Source: Oncomelania hupensis
Lineage: Eukaryota > Mollusca > Gastropoda > Littorinimorpha > Pomatiopsidae
Assembly: GCA_036898135.1 (NCBI GenBank)
Contig: CM072517.1
Span: 59,330,990-59,394,989, forward strand
DNA length: 64,000 nt
Direction: 5' to 3'
Shown: piece by piece, positions 40,063 to 52,454 of the stretch
How the letters are laid out: every line of letters begins with the position of its first letter
Position numbering within the stretch: position 1 is the stretch's first letter
Program-made: the position numbers and the translations under genes
The notes under the pieces: generated by a model
What the model saw: only the letters and a program-made list of their open reading frames with translations
The model's database searches: none
What the model was told of the DNA's origin: nothing

Positions 40063-40063
<1 letters not shown>

Positions 40064-40126
<63 letters not shown>

Positions 40127-40184
40127 GTTATTATTATTATTATTGTTGTTGTTGTTGTTGTTGTTATTATTATTATTATTATTA
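40064..40184. repeat. (ATT)n then (GTT)n microsatellite
   Basis: About 120 bp. A (GT)n run lies just before at 39945-39971. Confidence 0.95.
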
Positions 40185-40219
40185 AATGTATTTATTTGTT
40201 TTCCCCCGTTGTGGTGCCG

Positions 40220-40369
40220 TGGGTTTCAGTATAAATAGTATCCCCACTTTCTGGAAATGTAGTGCTTTAAATTCCCACTGTCGCTGTCTTTCCCATTTGT
40301 TCTTTCTCATTCCTGCTCTGTTCTATCAATCTGCTATACTATCTTCTTCTTCGCTAGACCAGTCACCTA
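40220..40369 (+). repeat. family R copy, left piece (split by solo LTR)
   Basis: 5' part of a forward family R copy. It continues at 41924-42340 after an LTR-like insertion at 40370-41923. The intact sequence at this point in other copies is AGTCACCTACCTTTTTTC. Confidence 0.85.
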
Positions 40370-41923
40370 TGTAACGGATGGTTTTTGCGTATTTAATTAA
40401 ATATCTATTTGAATATACTAAGTTTAATCTAATGAATGAGTGTGTGAGTGTGGCTGTCTGACGCTCAGTGAAAAGGTGTGTGTTCTATCTCTGTTTACTT
40501 TAACTTCTCATCCTTCACCACACACATGCTTACAGACAAGGACAAAGTCTACACAATTGTTTCTCTTTGCCCTTCTGTTATGCTATTTCTCATTCAATCA
40601 CGAACATACACAATAAATCATTCACGTATACAATAAGTTCACAGATACATCAAATCATTCAATTACTTCCAGCATATAAATAAATTCACACAGACAATAA
40701 TTAAGTGCGCTCAGTTAACTTAATAAGATCACCCAGTCAATTCGATAAGTGCACACAGTTTACTCAGTAAGTTCACGCAGTCATTTTGATAAGTGCACAC
40801 AGTTGCTCTCAGAATTCAACACTAGCAGAAGTCGTTGTCCCTTTCTGAGGACGTCACTCGACTCTACTCTTTTGCATTAGCATCGACACACAGAATTCAT
40901 TTCGATGACTTGTAGATTCTAGAATTCACAGTTTCTATTTACTGACCGTATTTCGCGGATCAAGCACTCCAGGCGCGGAATTATTAGCCGACGCTGGGGT
41001 CACAGCCACCCACACTGAAGACGCTGCAGATGTCTCCGTGGCGTAGATCCGGAGGTTTACTTCGGCACCGTTGTTGCACTTCTGCCCCAGTGATGATGCA
41101 CGAAGGAGAGTCACGGCGACGATGGCGTCCACATCCGGTTAAGTAGGTGATGTCATGTGGACCAGATCCCTCCGCCGCACATCAGGGGTTCTTTGCTCCG
41201 TAACCGCCCCGCTGTATACAACATGTACACAATCGTAAATTTTCGCTCTTATCCATAAAGAGACTGTATGTCTTTGACACATCTAAATACTTCCTAATGC
41301 CTGAAGACCATTTCCTTTGCAGAATGTCTTCTACACGCCACCACACCACTACAATCACTATTGTCACCACTCCTGTGACAATACCTAGCATAGCCACTTT
41401 ACACACATTGCATAGGCTACACACAATGTATATTTATACCCATTCATTCATCAATAGATATACAAATTATACACTGAAATACGTTCCTATTTCAGACCCA
41501 TATCTTCACATATGAATGAATATAAAAATGGCATCATAATTACAAACTGAGTCACACATACATGTATACACATGATCAAATAAATATTGACACGAGTTAT
41601 CGAACTTTGTTTTCAAACATGGGTTCTTCTGTACTCTAAACGTACTAATTCACAAAAAGCAATACTCTTCCTTTTTCGTAAGGATAGCTTAGCAGTTCAT
41701 TATAAATACCAATAATAATAATAATAATAAATACCTGTATTCTTTATACAGCAAAAGTAATTCCTAAAGAATCAGGTCTTTCCCAGAGCACCCACGAATA
41801 CGTCCTGTCAGTTAGGCTGATGTTTCGTCTCTAACCTAACACAGTTCACAAAATATTCGAAAATTAACGCAGTGACGTCATCACGTCTTCATACACAAAT
41901 GTGTACGAACTGCGGTCGTTACA
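40370..41923. repeat. probable solo LTR, 1,554 bp
   Basis: The ends form a perfect 7-bp inverted repeat, TGTAACG and CGTTACA. Flanks are ACCTA (left) and CTCTA (right), a degraded 5-bp duplicate. It interrupts a family R copy exactly, which fixes its boundaries. There are no retrotransposon ORFs inside. It is unrelated by eye to the other LTRs here. Confidence 0.65.
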
Positions 41924-42340
41924 CTCTACCTTTTTTCTTGAAAACTCTTCCGGGACAAGACTCCTTATTTGTGTGTGAGGTCTGTTGGATCAGCTTGGGA
42001 ATATTGGACGCTTTCTGCCAGGTGGTCACTAGTGCTTCCTATGATGTTATTATTTAGCAATGTAGGCATTTTATATGTATGTGTTTTGTTGATAATTTAT
42101 AATGATGTTTGTATTCTATTTTGTTTTTGTAAACGGGGGTTCGATAAATTAGAGTAAAGCCTCAGCGTCCCCTGCGTGGGATGTCTTTATTGTAAAGTGA
42201 CTGGCTGGTGGAGAGTATTCAGTTTTACCACTAGGGTTGTTTCAGCAGATCTTTTATGCGGATCAGGGGTTGTCCGGTCCTGATTTGGCTCGGAAGAGTC
42301 CGCTGGACCTAAAACAATAATCATGTAATGTAATTTATTT
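41924..42340 (+). repeat. family R copy, right piece
   Basis: Continues 40369 (CTACCTTTTTTCTTGAAAAC...) to the 3' end with GTCCGCTGGACC and an ATGTAATGTAAT tail at 42321-42335. Confidence 0.85.
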
Positions 42341-42540
42341 GTTTTGGTATTTTGTATGTATGTATTTATTTTCTTTGATTCATACTACGCTGAGGTCGTG
42401 AAGAGAGCACAAAAGAAGATTCATTCGTTCAATCATTCACTTCCCTTCGTGAGACCTCAGCAATCAAATGTAAAAACGAGAAACAACACAACAAAATAAC
42501 TGCCCGCTGGACACGTAAACAGGCGAATGACAGATTGACT

Positions 42541-42584
42541 ACATCTTCTTCTTCTTCTTCTTCTTTCTTTCTTTCTTTCTTTCT

Positions 42585-42620
<36 letters not shown>

Positions 42621-42640
42621 CTCGCTCTCTCTCTCTGTTA
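42541..42640. repeat. (CTT)n, (CTTT)n and (CT)n compound microsatellite
   Basis: About 100 bp of pyrimidine repeats directly before the next family R copy. Confidence 0.95.
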
Positions 42641-42647
42641 CCCCCAT

Positions 42648-42960
42648 AAGGGTGCCGGGGGTTTCAGTACAAATAGTATCCCCGCTTTCTGGAAATTTAG
42701 TGCTTTAAATTCCCACTGTCGCTGTCTTTCTCCTTTGTTCTTTCTCATTCCTACTCTGTTCTATCAATCTAATATACTATCTTCTTCTTCGCTAGACCCG
42801 TTACCTACCTTTTTTCTTGAAAGCTGTTCTGGGACAAAACTCCTTATTTATGTGTGGAGGTCTGTTGGATCAGCTTGGTAATACTGGACGCTTTCTGCCA
42901 AATGGTCACTGGGGCTTCCTATGGTGTTATTATTTAGCCATGTAGGCATTTTATAGCGCT
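42648..42960 (+). repeat. family R copy, 5' half only
   Basis: From GGGTGCCGGGGGTTTCAG to TTTAGCCATGTAGGCATTTTAT, then unrelated DNA. It lacks the 3' end, so it was cut by deletion or recombination. Confidence 0.8.
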
Positions 42961-43838
42961 GTTTCATAATGAAAGCGAAAGTGGCGGATCGGTTGCGGCC
43001 CTTGGGTTCGGCTAATTCCGGTTAAAGCAAGAAAGATGGAGGGTTATATAAATTATATTTCTCTTGTACAATCGTTCAAATTTTACTCAGGATGGCTGCT
43101 TGCCTAAACATTGATTGCTGATTTGTTTGTTCAGTAGGCCTAATTCGTTTGTCAGTGACCTACATTCACGAGAAATTCGAAGTCTCTTTCTTTTTCTTTG
43201 CTTTAATTTTTTAATTGAGAAATTTTAATTTTGCAGTTTATCTAGAAGATAACATTATTATACAGTAGAATAATTTTTGTTTTTAATTCAGTGAAGCAAC
43301 TGCAATTATGTCTTATTATTTTCAGTCTTTCAGTTGTTATTATTATTAGTTGTAGTAGTATTGTTATTATTATTATCATTATTACCATATATTAATTATT
43401 AGTTGTCTGTTGGTGCTGCTGTTGTATTATTACTATTATTAGTTGTAGTTGCATTGTTATTATTATTATTTTTATAATTATTAATTACTCTAATGATTAC
43501 GATTATTTTTAATTTATTTATTTATTTAATTTAAAGTCTATTCACATTTGTGATATTAGACAACATATTGAATTATAAACAAAATGCATTTAACAAAACA
43601 TATGATGATTATTATTTTTAAATAATAACATTAATAATGTTTTTAAAAAAATTAACACACACACACACCCACACACACACCCACACACACACCCACACAA
43701 CATTAAAAAAAATAGAAAAGGTCTATTTTGCATATTTGACTTCATACAATGAGTCATAATTTGCTGTGATGAGGTTATGATCAAGTTATCAATATAATTG
43801 CTGTTATTGTAATTATTATGATTATTATGATTATTATG

Positions 43839-43901
<63 letters not shown>

Positions 43902-44100
43902 GTTGTTGTTGTTAGTATTATTATTATCATGGAAAAAGAAGTAAAAATTCAAAACAAGAACCCCCCCCCCCTCCCGCCCACAAAAAAAAAATAAAAAAAA
44001 AAAAAAAAATAATAATAAAAAAAAATTCCGAATATAAAGAATTTAACAAAATAATTTAAAGGATGTCATGCGCCGGAGCCTTTTGAGGATACAAGCGCAT
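42961..44100. other. AT-rich spacer with (ATT)n and CA-rich runs
   Basis: No gene. (ATT)n at about 43842-43900, CA-rich at 43656-43698, poly-C and poly-A at 43962-44026. Confidence 0.8.
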
Positions 44101-44131
44101 GCTTATATCGTTATATTTTTTTACAAGTTTC

Positions 44132-45103
44132 TTATAATAAATGACCTACTGGAGAATATAATAACGCTTTAGATATTTCTACGAATGATTTTAAGTCTAA
44201 ATCTTGGGTATTGCTCAAAGCAATGTATTTGTTTGGTAAGTATCTTTTTAGGTCATTGCATTGTACTAGCAAATGTTGAATTGTTAAATTTTCATTACAA
44301 ATGCAAGTTATGTTTTTGCTAAATTTTGTTTTCCAGGAATTTAAATATAATCTATATGCTAAACTATAGATCTGTCTAGAGACCCCTAACATGCTAGTCA
44401 AACATGATTTTGTTTGTTTTTCCTTAAGATTTTTTGTAATTATACAATACATTTCTTTAATTGACAATCCGATATCAATTTTTATGGCATTGACATTAGT
44501 TGCTCCTCGTTTTGCTGCTCTGTCTGCTAGATCATTATGTAAGATGCCACAATGTGAAGGCATCCAGCACATATTTATATGTATTCCTCTGTTTTTTATA
44601 GAATGAATCAGGTATTTTATTTCAAATATGATATCACCTCTATCATTATTTTTATCAGAGTTTAACGCATACAACACCGATTGTGAATCAACACATATGA
44701 GAAGACCATATAAGTCTAGCGGTATATTACTCAATGTATAAAGAGACATTAATACAGCAACTAGCTCTGCTGTAAAAATTGAGTGATTTTTGCCTAAATA
44801 ATAAGACTTCGTTATTTTGAGATCAGGTATTACAAACCCTGCTCCAGCATCACCAGTATCAATTACAGACCCATCGGTGTAAACTTTTAGATGGCTATAA
44901 AAATTTTCATTTATATGTTCTCGGGCTTCTGTAGCAATTAATTGCCGATTTTCATTCTTCTTAAGGTTTGTATATTTTATATCACATTTTGCCTTTTTCA
45001 TTTCCCAGGGTGGAAAGGGGGGGTTAGTTAATTTTGGGGCAACGTCTTTTGGATTAATATTTGCTGCCTTAAAAATATCTTGAGTGTACGTAAATATTGT
45101 TTG
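44132..45103 (-). pseudogene. LINE ORF2 C-terminal part: RNase H
   Basis: The 3' part of ORF2, downstream of the insertion at 45113. RNase H residues are VYTDGSV, AELVAV, VDSQSVL and HNDLADRAA (all four acids), followed by a C-terminal region with a Cys-x-Cys/His-x-Cys cluster (CICNENLTIQHLLVQC). RNase H degrades the RNA strand after first-strand synthesis. The open frame continues to 45229, but those residues are read-through of the inserted LINE. Confidence 0.88.
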
Positions 45104-45112
45104 TAGGGATGT

Positions 45113-47099
45113 GACAGATGCCGCCACTGAGATCCTTGGCAAGCACCGACCAAAGAAGAAGCTGTGGATCACACCTGAACTTTTGGATCTGTGTGATAAA
45201 CGAAGAGAGATGAAAAAGAAAAAGAACACCTCACAGGGAGCTGATGTCTACCGAAAAATCAACAATGACATCCGAAAAGGCATGCTCACAGCAAAGGAGA
45301 ACTGGATAGAAGATCAATGCCAGGAAATAGAGAACAGTCTGAACAAGAACAACAGCAAGAAGGCCTACCAGACTGTGAAGCGACTGACAAGTGTCAAACA
45401 GCCCAAAGTCTCCACTATCCAAAGCAAGTCTGGCATATGCCTTACAGAAGAACAAGAAGTCTTGGACAGATGGACAGAGTACTGCTCTGACCTTTACAAC
45501 CATACACCAAATGGAGACCCATCAGTTCTAGCATGTCCAGAGAACAGAGAAGAAGAAGAAATCCTCCCAATTCTCCGGGAAGAAGTTGAGGCAGCAGTGC
45601 AAGCGCTAAAGAAAGGGAAGTCAGCAGGAGTGGACAACATACCCGCGGAACTGCTACAAGCAGGAGGAGAAGCGATGATTGATGCCCTCACCATTATCTG
45701 TAACAAGATCTGGCAGAGTGGGGAGTGGCCTATACCATGGACCCAGTCGCTTGTCATCACTCTTCCCAAAAAAGGTAACCTTCAGGAGTGTGAAAATTAC
45801 CGCACCATCAGCCTCATCAGCCATCCCAGCAAGGTCCTCCTGAAAATAATACTCAACAGGTTGAAACCCCAAGCTGAACAAATCATAGCTGAAGAACAAG
45901 CAGGATTCAGGGCAGGGCGAAGTACCACTGAGCAGATTTTCAACCTCAGAATAATCTGTGAGAAATACCTACAGCACCAACAACATCTATATCATGTGTT
46001 CATAGACTTCAAGAAGGCGTTTGACCGAGTCTGGCATGCAGCTCTATGGGCAACAATGAAAGTGTACAACATCAGCCCAAAAATTATTGAAGTCATCAAA
46101 AGCCTGTATGACAAGGCTACCAGTGCAGTCCTCCACAACAGAGCCATCGGGAATTGGTTCAGAACAACAATCGGTGTGCGTCAAGGATGCCTACTCTCTC
46201 CAACACTCTTCAACATCTTCCTAGAGCGCATCATGTCGGATGCTCTTGCAGACCATGAAAGCACAGTCAGCATAGGGGGTAGAGCAATCTCCAATCTTCG
46301 TTTTGCAGATGACATTGATGGATTGGCTGGAGAGGAACAAGAACTTGAACAGCTGGTACAGAGGCTTGACACCACCTCCAAAGCCTATGGAATGGAAATA
46401 AGTGCAGAGAAGACCAAAATGATGACCAACAACACCAATGGCATCAATACGGACATCAAAGTCCAAGGCCAATCCCTCGACACAGTGCATAGCTTCAAAT
46501 ATTTAGGAGCCATTGTATCAGACAATGGGTCCCGACAGGAAGTCCTCTCCAGGATCGCACAAACAACTGCTGCCCTGACAAGGTTGAAGCCCATTTGGAA
46601 AGACAGGACCATCAGTCTACATTCCAAAGTAAGACTGCTGCGCTCCCTTGTCATCTCCATCTTCCTATATGCTTGCGAAGCATGGACCCTCACAGCAGAT
46701 CTCCAACGAAGAATACAAAGCATGGAGATGAGGTGCTACAGAAGACTTCTGGGCATTTCCTATACCCAACACATCACCAACGACGAAGTCCGACAGACCA
46801 TCACACAAGCTATTGGACAACATGATGACCTGCTAACAGTGGTGAAGAAACGGAAACTTCGGTGGTATGGCCACGTCACCAGATCATCAGGCCTTGCAAA
46901 GACTATTCTGCAAGGCACAGTGCAAGGAGGTAGAAGAAAAGGGAGACCGAAAAAGAGGTGGGAGGACAACATTCGAGAATGGACTGGTTTGACACTGAGC
47001 GAAGCCATCAGGGCTGCTGAGGACAGAGAAAGATGGAGTATGCTGGTTAAACGATCATCTGTGGTGCCCCTACGACCTTCGGGTTACGGGACAGGATAG
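45113..47099 (+). pseudogene. reverse transcriptase of RTE-like LINE (N-terminus missing)
   Basis: An open frame of 671 codons from 45084, of which the LINE part starts about 45113. RT motifs: GKSAGVDNIPAELLQAGG, NYRTISLI, EEQAGFRAGRSTTEQI, FIDFKKAFDRVWH, GVRQGCLLSP, LRFADDI (catalytic ADD), FKYLGAIV. The C-terminus has KLRWYGHVTR and a basic GGRRKGRPKKRWEDN stretch typical of this LINE group. No stop in the RT. The endonuclease is absent, so it could act only in trans. The clade call (RTE-like) is from memory of motifs. Confidence 0.9.
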
Positions 47100-47106
47100 G
47101 ATAGGA
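45113..47106 (+). mobile_element. RTE-like LINE, 5'-truncated, 9-bp TSD
   Basis: About 1,994 bp inserted head-on into the minus-strand LINE, flanked by TAGGGATGT (45104-45112, 47107-47115). It lacks its endonuclease (5' truncation) and ends in a (GGATA)n tail in place of poly(A). Three more 3' fragments of the same family occur at 19644/33497, 56517 and 63186. Confidence 0.9.
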
Positions 47107-47115
47107 TAGGGATGT

Positions 47116-48870
47116 TATATGTCTTGCTCTCTTTGGAAAATCAGTGTCTGATTTAAGAGTTATATCTTCAGATACATTATTTTCAACTGCTTGACTTCTA
47201 ATTAAATACTTAGCACATGCCATTTTCCTATATTGTTCTAACGATGTAATGCCTACAGTTGAATAGACGTCTGCAGTTTTGGTAAAGGTTGGTACACCGA
47301 TAGCAACTTTCAGAGCCTTACTATCTAAACTTTGTAATTTCTTCAAATAAGATTTATGTGCTGAGAAGAAAGCTTCTTGACCAAATGATAATTTGGATCT
47401 CACAAGTGTGCACGCTAAGTGAACCAGTGTTCTTGTGTCTTGCCCCCATGGTTTTCTACTTATTACCTTTAAAAGATAAAAACTTTTAATTGCTTTCTGT
47501 AATAAGTAGTTTATGTGCCGTTTCCAGTTTAATTTACGAGTTAAATAAACACCCAAAAATTTTACTTCCTCAATATAATTAAGTTCTTGTTCTTCTATAT
47601 AAAATTTAGGAAGCATTCTCGGATTCTGACCATTATTGAATAGTATCATGTTTGTCTTTTCAATGGAAAGTTCAAGACCATTTATTGACATAAAAAGGCA
47701 AATGTTATTTAATTCTGTTTGATATATTTTTTGTATGTGTTTTATTTCGTATAAGGATGTTCTTTTTCTTAATGATACGTTAGCCCATATTGCAATATCA
47801 TCTGCATATTGAACAAGAGTTATACTGTTATTAATATGTTTTGGAAGATCATGAATAAGAATATTAAAAAGAATTGGTGATAAAATTGAACCTTGTGGAA
47901 TTCCCATGTTTGTGACATGTTTACGCGAATATGAATTTCCAACTTTAACAACCAAATTTCTTCCTGAAAGGAATGATTTAATATAATTATATATATAACC
48001 TGATAAGCCAATGTTTTTTAATTTGTATAATAGTCTTTTGTGCCACACACAATCATATGCTTTTCGAATGTCAAAAAAAGTAGCTAACACGCCTTTCCTT
48101 TTTGCAAACTGCCTTTTTATATTTGTAGTAAGTTTCACAATATGATCAACTACAGATCTACCTTTTTGAAAACCAGCTTGATTAACAGGTATAATATTAT
48201 TTTTTCCACAATAATATAATAGTCTATTTAGAAGAATCCTCTCCATTAATTTACTGACATGAGACGTTAAAGCTATGGGTCTGTAGCTAGTTATTTCTCT
48301 ACGTGATTTTCCATTCTTTAAAATCGGTATTATTATTGAAGTTTTCCAAACACTTGATATATTACCAGATTCCCAACATTTTTGAATAATAGTGTGTAAA
48401 TAATTTATCCATGATTCTGGAAGATGTTGAAGAAGTGTATATGAAATTCCATCACATCCTACAGCAGATTTTTTGTTACCAAAACTGTTTAATGCCTCTT
48501 TTAATTCTAATACAGAAATGTTTGCATTAATTACATTATTATGGTTAATATTATTTGCAGGATCATTATATGCATCAGTTTTTTCAATATTTTCTCTAGA
48601 TTTTATAACATCATCTTTTAAACTAGATGTATTACTAGCATTTGAAAATAATTTAGCAAATTCTTCTGCTTTGTCTTTGGAAGATATGAATTCTTTATTT
48701 TCAACTTTAATTGGGTATTGTGGGATTTGGAATCCCTTTTTCATTTGCGATACTTTATTCCAAATTTTGGATGTATTACTCTCTGATATTTGTCCACTAC
48801 AAAATTTTGTCCAATAATATTGTTTTGCTGACGCAATAATTTTATTGCAGGCTATTTTTGATCTTTTCAT
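47116..48870 (-). pseudogene. LINE ORF2 middle part: reverse transcriptase
   Basis: RT with KSAVGCDGISYTLLQHLP, SYRPIALTSH, NQAGFQKGRSVVDH, FFDIRKAYDCVWH, GIPQGSILSP, VQYADDIAIW (catalytic YADD) and KFLGVYL. The frame continues to 47047, but its last about 23 residues are antisense of the inserted LINE. It starts with a -1 change from the endonuclease frame near 48880 (an A/T homopolymer), probably one lost base. Confidence 0.9.
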
Positions 48871-49871
48871 ATTATAAAAATTTCTTCTGACCTGCTTTTA
48901 CACCATTTTTTATATGCTGCTTTCTTATTTTTAACTGCCCTATCACATTCTTCATTCCACCATATATTTCCTTTATGTTTATTATTGGTATGTTTCTTTA
49001 TCGTAGGAATTGAAGATTTAGCAGCATATATAATTGTTTCATTAAAATTCATAACAATGTTCTCCATATCGCAGTTTATAAAATCAATGTTAGAACTCGA
49101 TAAAAGTGATTGAAACTTTTCCCAGTCAGCACGATCATATGCAAATTTTGGAACTTCATCTTCCTCCTGTTCTACTACAGGTGTTTCATTTAAATTGATT
49201 ATGATAGGAAAATGATCACTACCCAATGAGTCTTGTTCTATATCCCAATTACACTCATCTGTCAATTCTGGTGAAATTAATGATAAATCAATTGCATATG
49301 CATTTTGATTAAAACTGTCCGGAACTCTTGTGGGTCTTCCATCATTCAACAAAACAAAATTGGAATTCACAATATTATCTGTAAACTTTATATTGGTGTT
49401 GTGATCACAATCTCTGTCCCATAATGGAGAATGAGAGTTGAAATCTCCTGTTATAATCCAATGTTCCTTATTGGTAATATTAATCAACCAATCACAGTTT
49501 GCTTCCTTAGCTCCTTGTGGAAGGTACACACATAAAATATTAATATGATGATGATCATTTATTCTGACTTTTATTGCAGATGAAAAAGTATTGTTATCCT
49601 CGGTAGGCACTGGAGACTTACATGGAGCATAATCCAAATCATTCCTAATATATATTGCAGTTTGAACTTTTGAAGTAGGTTTAATAAAAGGCGTCACTGG
49701 TGGGTAATAATATCCTGTAATTTTTGGTAGTTTATTTCTATTTACTTTTAAAGATTGAATAGATAATACATGATAAGCATTTTTAACTAAATGCTGACTA
49801 AGATAACTTATATTAGTATTTATAGACCTACAATTCCATTGCATTATACTGAAACCATTTTCCATTATCAA
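48867..49871 (-). pseudogene. LINE ORF2 N-terminal part: APE-type endonuclease
   Basis: 334 aa. IMQWNCRSI, GDFNSHSPLWD, IDLSLIS and GSDHFPI are endonuclease motifs. At residues 39-40 it has Q-S where the family normally has Q-E, so the catalytic metal-binding Glu seems lost. After the endonuclease a helical linker (KKAAYKKWCKSRSEE) leads to RT in the -1 frame. Confidence 0.88.
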
Positions 49872-50004
49872 TATGTCTAATAAATTGAGAAAGAGATATT
49901 ATGGAAAGAAACATTTTTTTCCAATGTAATGAAACTGAATTGAGTACATATTCTGATCCACTCATAACTCTATTTCAAGAATCATTGCAGAGACGATGTG
50001 CAGT

Positions 50005-51657
50005 TTACTGGAAGACTCTACACAAACTATTTGACAGAACCTCCAATCCTTTTGCATTCGGATGAATACAATCCCTGTACAATGATCTGATTGTTGCTCC
50101 AGTTTTTGTGAGAAATCCCTTAGTATTATCAAGAAATCTTGCTTCTTGCTTTTGACAGGCCATTCTCAGTGCAGCGTTTGAAGCATCAGCCTTTTTTCGC
50201 AGAGCACCTCTCGGAGGTATTATAGAGGAACAATATACCTTTGCATTTGGAAAACCTTTTTTTGCTTTGTCAATGACTTTAATCCAATGCTTCATTCCAA
50301 TGTTTGTTAGTTTAGAATTGTCAACTCCAACATGAAGAAAACCCGTTCTACTGCCGCCTTCTTTTCCAGAGTGTCAATCCAGCTTTCCACATCTTCAAGC
50401 GTGAGACCAGAAATACATATGATTTGGTGTTTCATGCTCTTGTCTGCCAGACCAACTTTCTCTGGTTTCAGCCCCCTGATCGTAGAGTCGCCTATGATGA
50501 GCCTTGTAGTGTCTTGAAATACATTGCAGCACTGCAGACTTTCTGATGGTGTTGTATTTACTTTTTGAGAAATGTATTCTTCTGTTTGATTTTCATTATT
50601 TATTTCATTGATGTGACAATTGTGAAAGGCTTTCTGAAGCTGTATTTTTGTGTCATCTTTCAAATCCATGTTTTCAACTTTTGCAGTTTTGTACGTTTCT
50701 TTGTACAAATCCTCCAACTTCAGTTTTGAGTCATGAAAATTGATGTTGAGTATTGGAATTACTGTTGTTTGAACAAACTGATCAAAAGATGGTGGATGAA
50801 ATGGAACTTTTGAAGCAACTGACGCATAAGACTCTTTATTTGCACTTGGACCAGAAGATTTTGAAACCATATCAATTGCCTCTTTCAAGCTCATGTACCT
50901 TTTTGACTTTTCTTTTTGTGCATTTCTGTACAGGATTTTCTTATCACAGCCGTGATAAGCAGCAGAGTGCGGTCCACTACAGTTGACGCAGTGTGGAACA
51001 CTTGCTTTACATGCTTTTCTTTCATGATAATCCCCACATCTGCAGCATCTCTGTTTTGCAGTGCAGTCTTTCCGAGTATGGTTCAAACGTTGACATTTTG
51101 TACACCTCACTACAGGAGGGCAGTATGGAAACACTTGACATTCCTTGTCTCCAATCCTCAGTGTTTCTGGCAAAATGTCTGTAGCAAAAACAATTCTTGT
51201 GATCTGTTTCTGGGATTTCTTTGATTTGAAGAAGGTGAATTTTATAATTTGTTTGTTGTTCCTTAGAGCATGTGAGTCAAAACGTCCAAACACAATTCCT
51301 TCAGTTTTAACTGTGGGGATGTAACATATAACATTTGCATCCTAGATTCTTTATTTCTAAAAGTTTCTTTTGCTGGTTTCTCGAAACACACTCGACAAAA
51401 AGGTCACCTGATTTTAAAGTTTCGAGGTTCAATACACTTCCTACTATGCCAACAAAAGGGAAAGTTGTTGTTGGTTTTAATTTTCGTAACAATACAGAGC
51501 CAGTTTTTTGGTCTTTGATTATAACCTGATGTTTATCAGGTCTTTTTGGATATGTTATGGTTATTTCTTTCTGTGGTGTTGTAACAATATACTCTGTATC
51601 AGTTTCTTGTATTTGATGTTGAGTGTCAATATTATACTTTTTATGGAAATTTTGCAT
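50005..51657 (-). pseudogene. LINE ORF1 with CCHC knuckles and SGNH/GDSL esterase, frameshifted
   Basis: Three frames make one protein of about 540 aa. 51657-51307 is the N-terminal RNA-binding-like region. 51293-50307 has a CCHC/CxxC cluster (CTKCQRLNHTRKDC, CCRCGDYHERKAC, CVNCSGPHSAAYHGC) and the first esterase block RLIIGDSTIRGL. 50295-50005 completes the esterase (IIPPRG, DCIHPNAKG with the catalytic D-x-x-H). The third block, HVGVDNSK, lies in the frame of the last part just upstream of 50295. One break (about 50340) fits loss of one T from a T run; the other (about 51340) fits a one-base gain. Esterase domains in LINE ORF1 proteins are thought to aid particle or membrane interaction. 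Confidence 0.85.
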
Positions 51658-51700
51658 CTTTTACCACCATCTTAATAGTTTTCAATAAACACACTTAATT

Positions 51701-52340
51701 TTGTTTTTTGTTTTTCATACGCCTGTGTTACGTCATACCTTGTAACTATTATGTCTTTCGTCATCATTAATGTTCTTAAAAGCGCGTGACCCGAATTTCC
51801 ACAAATGACGTAATTCCTCTCAGTATGTCAACCCTAGATTTTTACCGCGTGCGTGCATTCCGCGACGAAGATCGGAAAAGAAAATAATAGAGACCATCCA
51901 TATTAGTGACAGCGCCACACAAACGTAAGTAAAAACCAATCAGTTTAAAAGAAAATGAAACCAAAAAACTGAAAATAAAACCTTCCAGTCTAAAAATTTG
52001 ACAGAGGAAAACTTGTTTCTGAATGTTCATGTGTTCTAGAACACCAAACTGATCCTTCAGTTTATCCGCAAGCTCAGAGCTCAAAACAACAAAAGAAATT
52101 GGTACTCATCCTAAACGGAAAACACTCTTTCAGATGATTTTTAAGTCCAAGCTTCCTCCGTTGATATTTTCACCAACACAAAACCTGTTTGTTTTTATAA
52201 TCAAAGCAGGCATTTGACTCCTTTTTCAGAGCTCTGGTTGTGATGAACCTTTCACGTTCAAGACCGGAAGTCACCCCCCCCCCCCCCCCCCCAAATTATT
52301 TTTAATATTATGATGATTATTTTGTATTATTACTCTTATA

Positions 52341-52381
<41 letters not shown>

Positions 52382-52440
52382 GATCTAGGATGGATCTAAT
52401 GCATGGAAGAATGGATGAGTGTTGTAGTTGTGTATACATG
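51701..52440. other. spacer, no gene seen
   Basis: Includes poly-C (about 52276-52292) and (ATT)n at about 52336-52380. The minus-strand frame at 51842-52084 has no recognisable domain. Confidence 0.7.
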
Positions 52441-52454
52441 TACTCTGTGTGTGT

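Larger units (their letters stand above)
44060..51700 (-). mobile_element. LINE of the I/Jockey superfamily type, split by another LINE
   Basis: Minus-strand non-LTR retrotransposon about 5.6 kb long without its insertion. ORF1 (51657 to 50005) has CCHC knuckles and an SGNH hydrolase. ORF2 has APE-type endonuclease, RT and RNase H. RNase H points to the I/Jockey group, whereas an ORF1 esterase is better known from CR1-type LINEs, so the clade is uncertain. It has several frame breaks and is inactive. The exact 5' and 3' ends were not found. Confidence 0.85.

Noticed and set aside
47047..47115. C-terminal extension of the LINE reverse transcriptase
   Set aside because: These residues are antisense of the inserted RTE-like LINE, not part of the enzyme.
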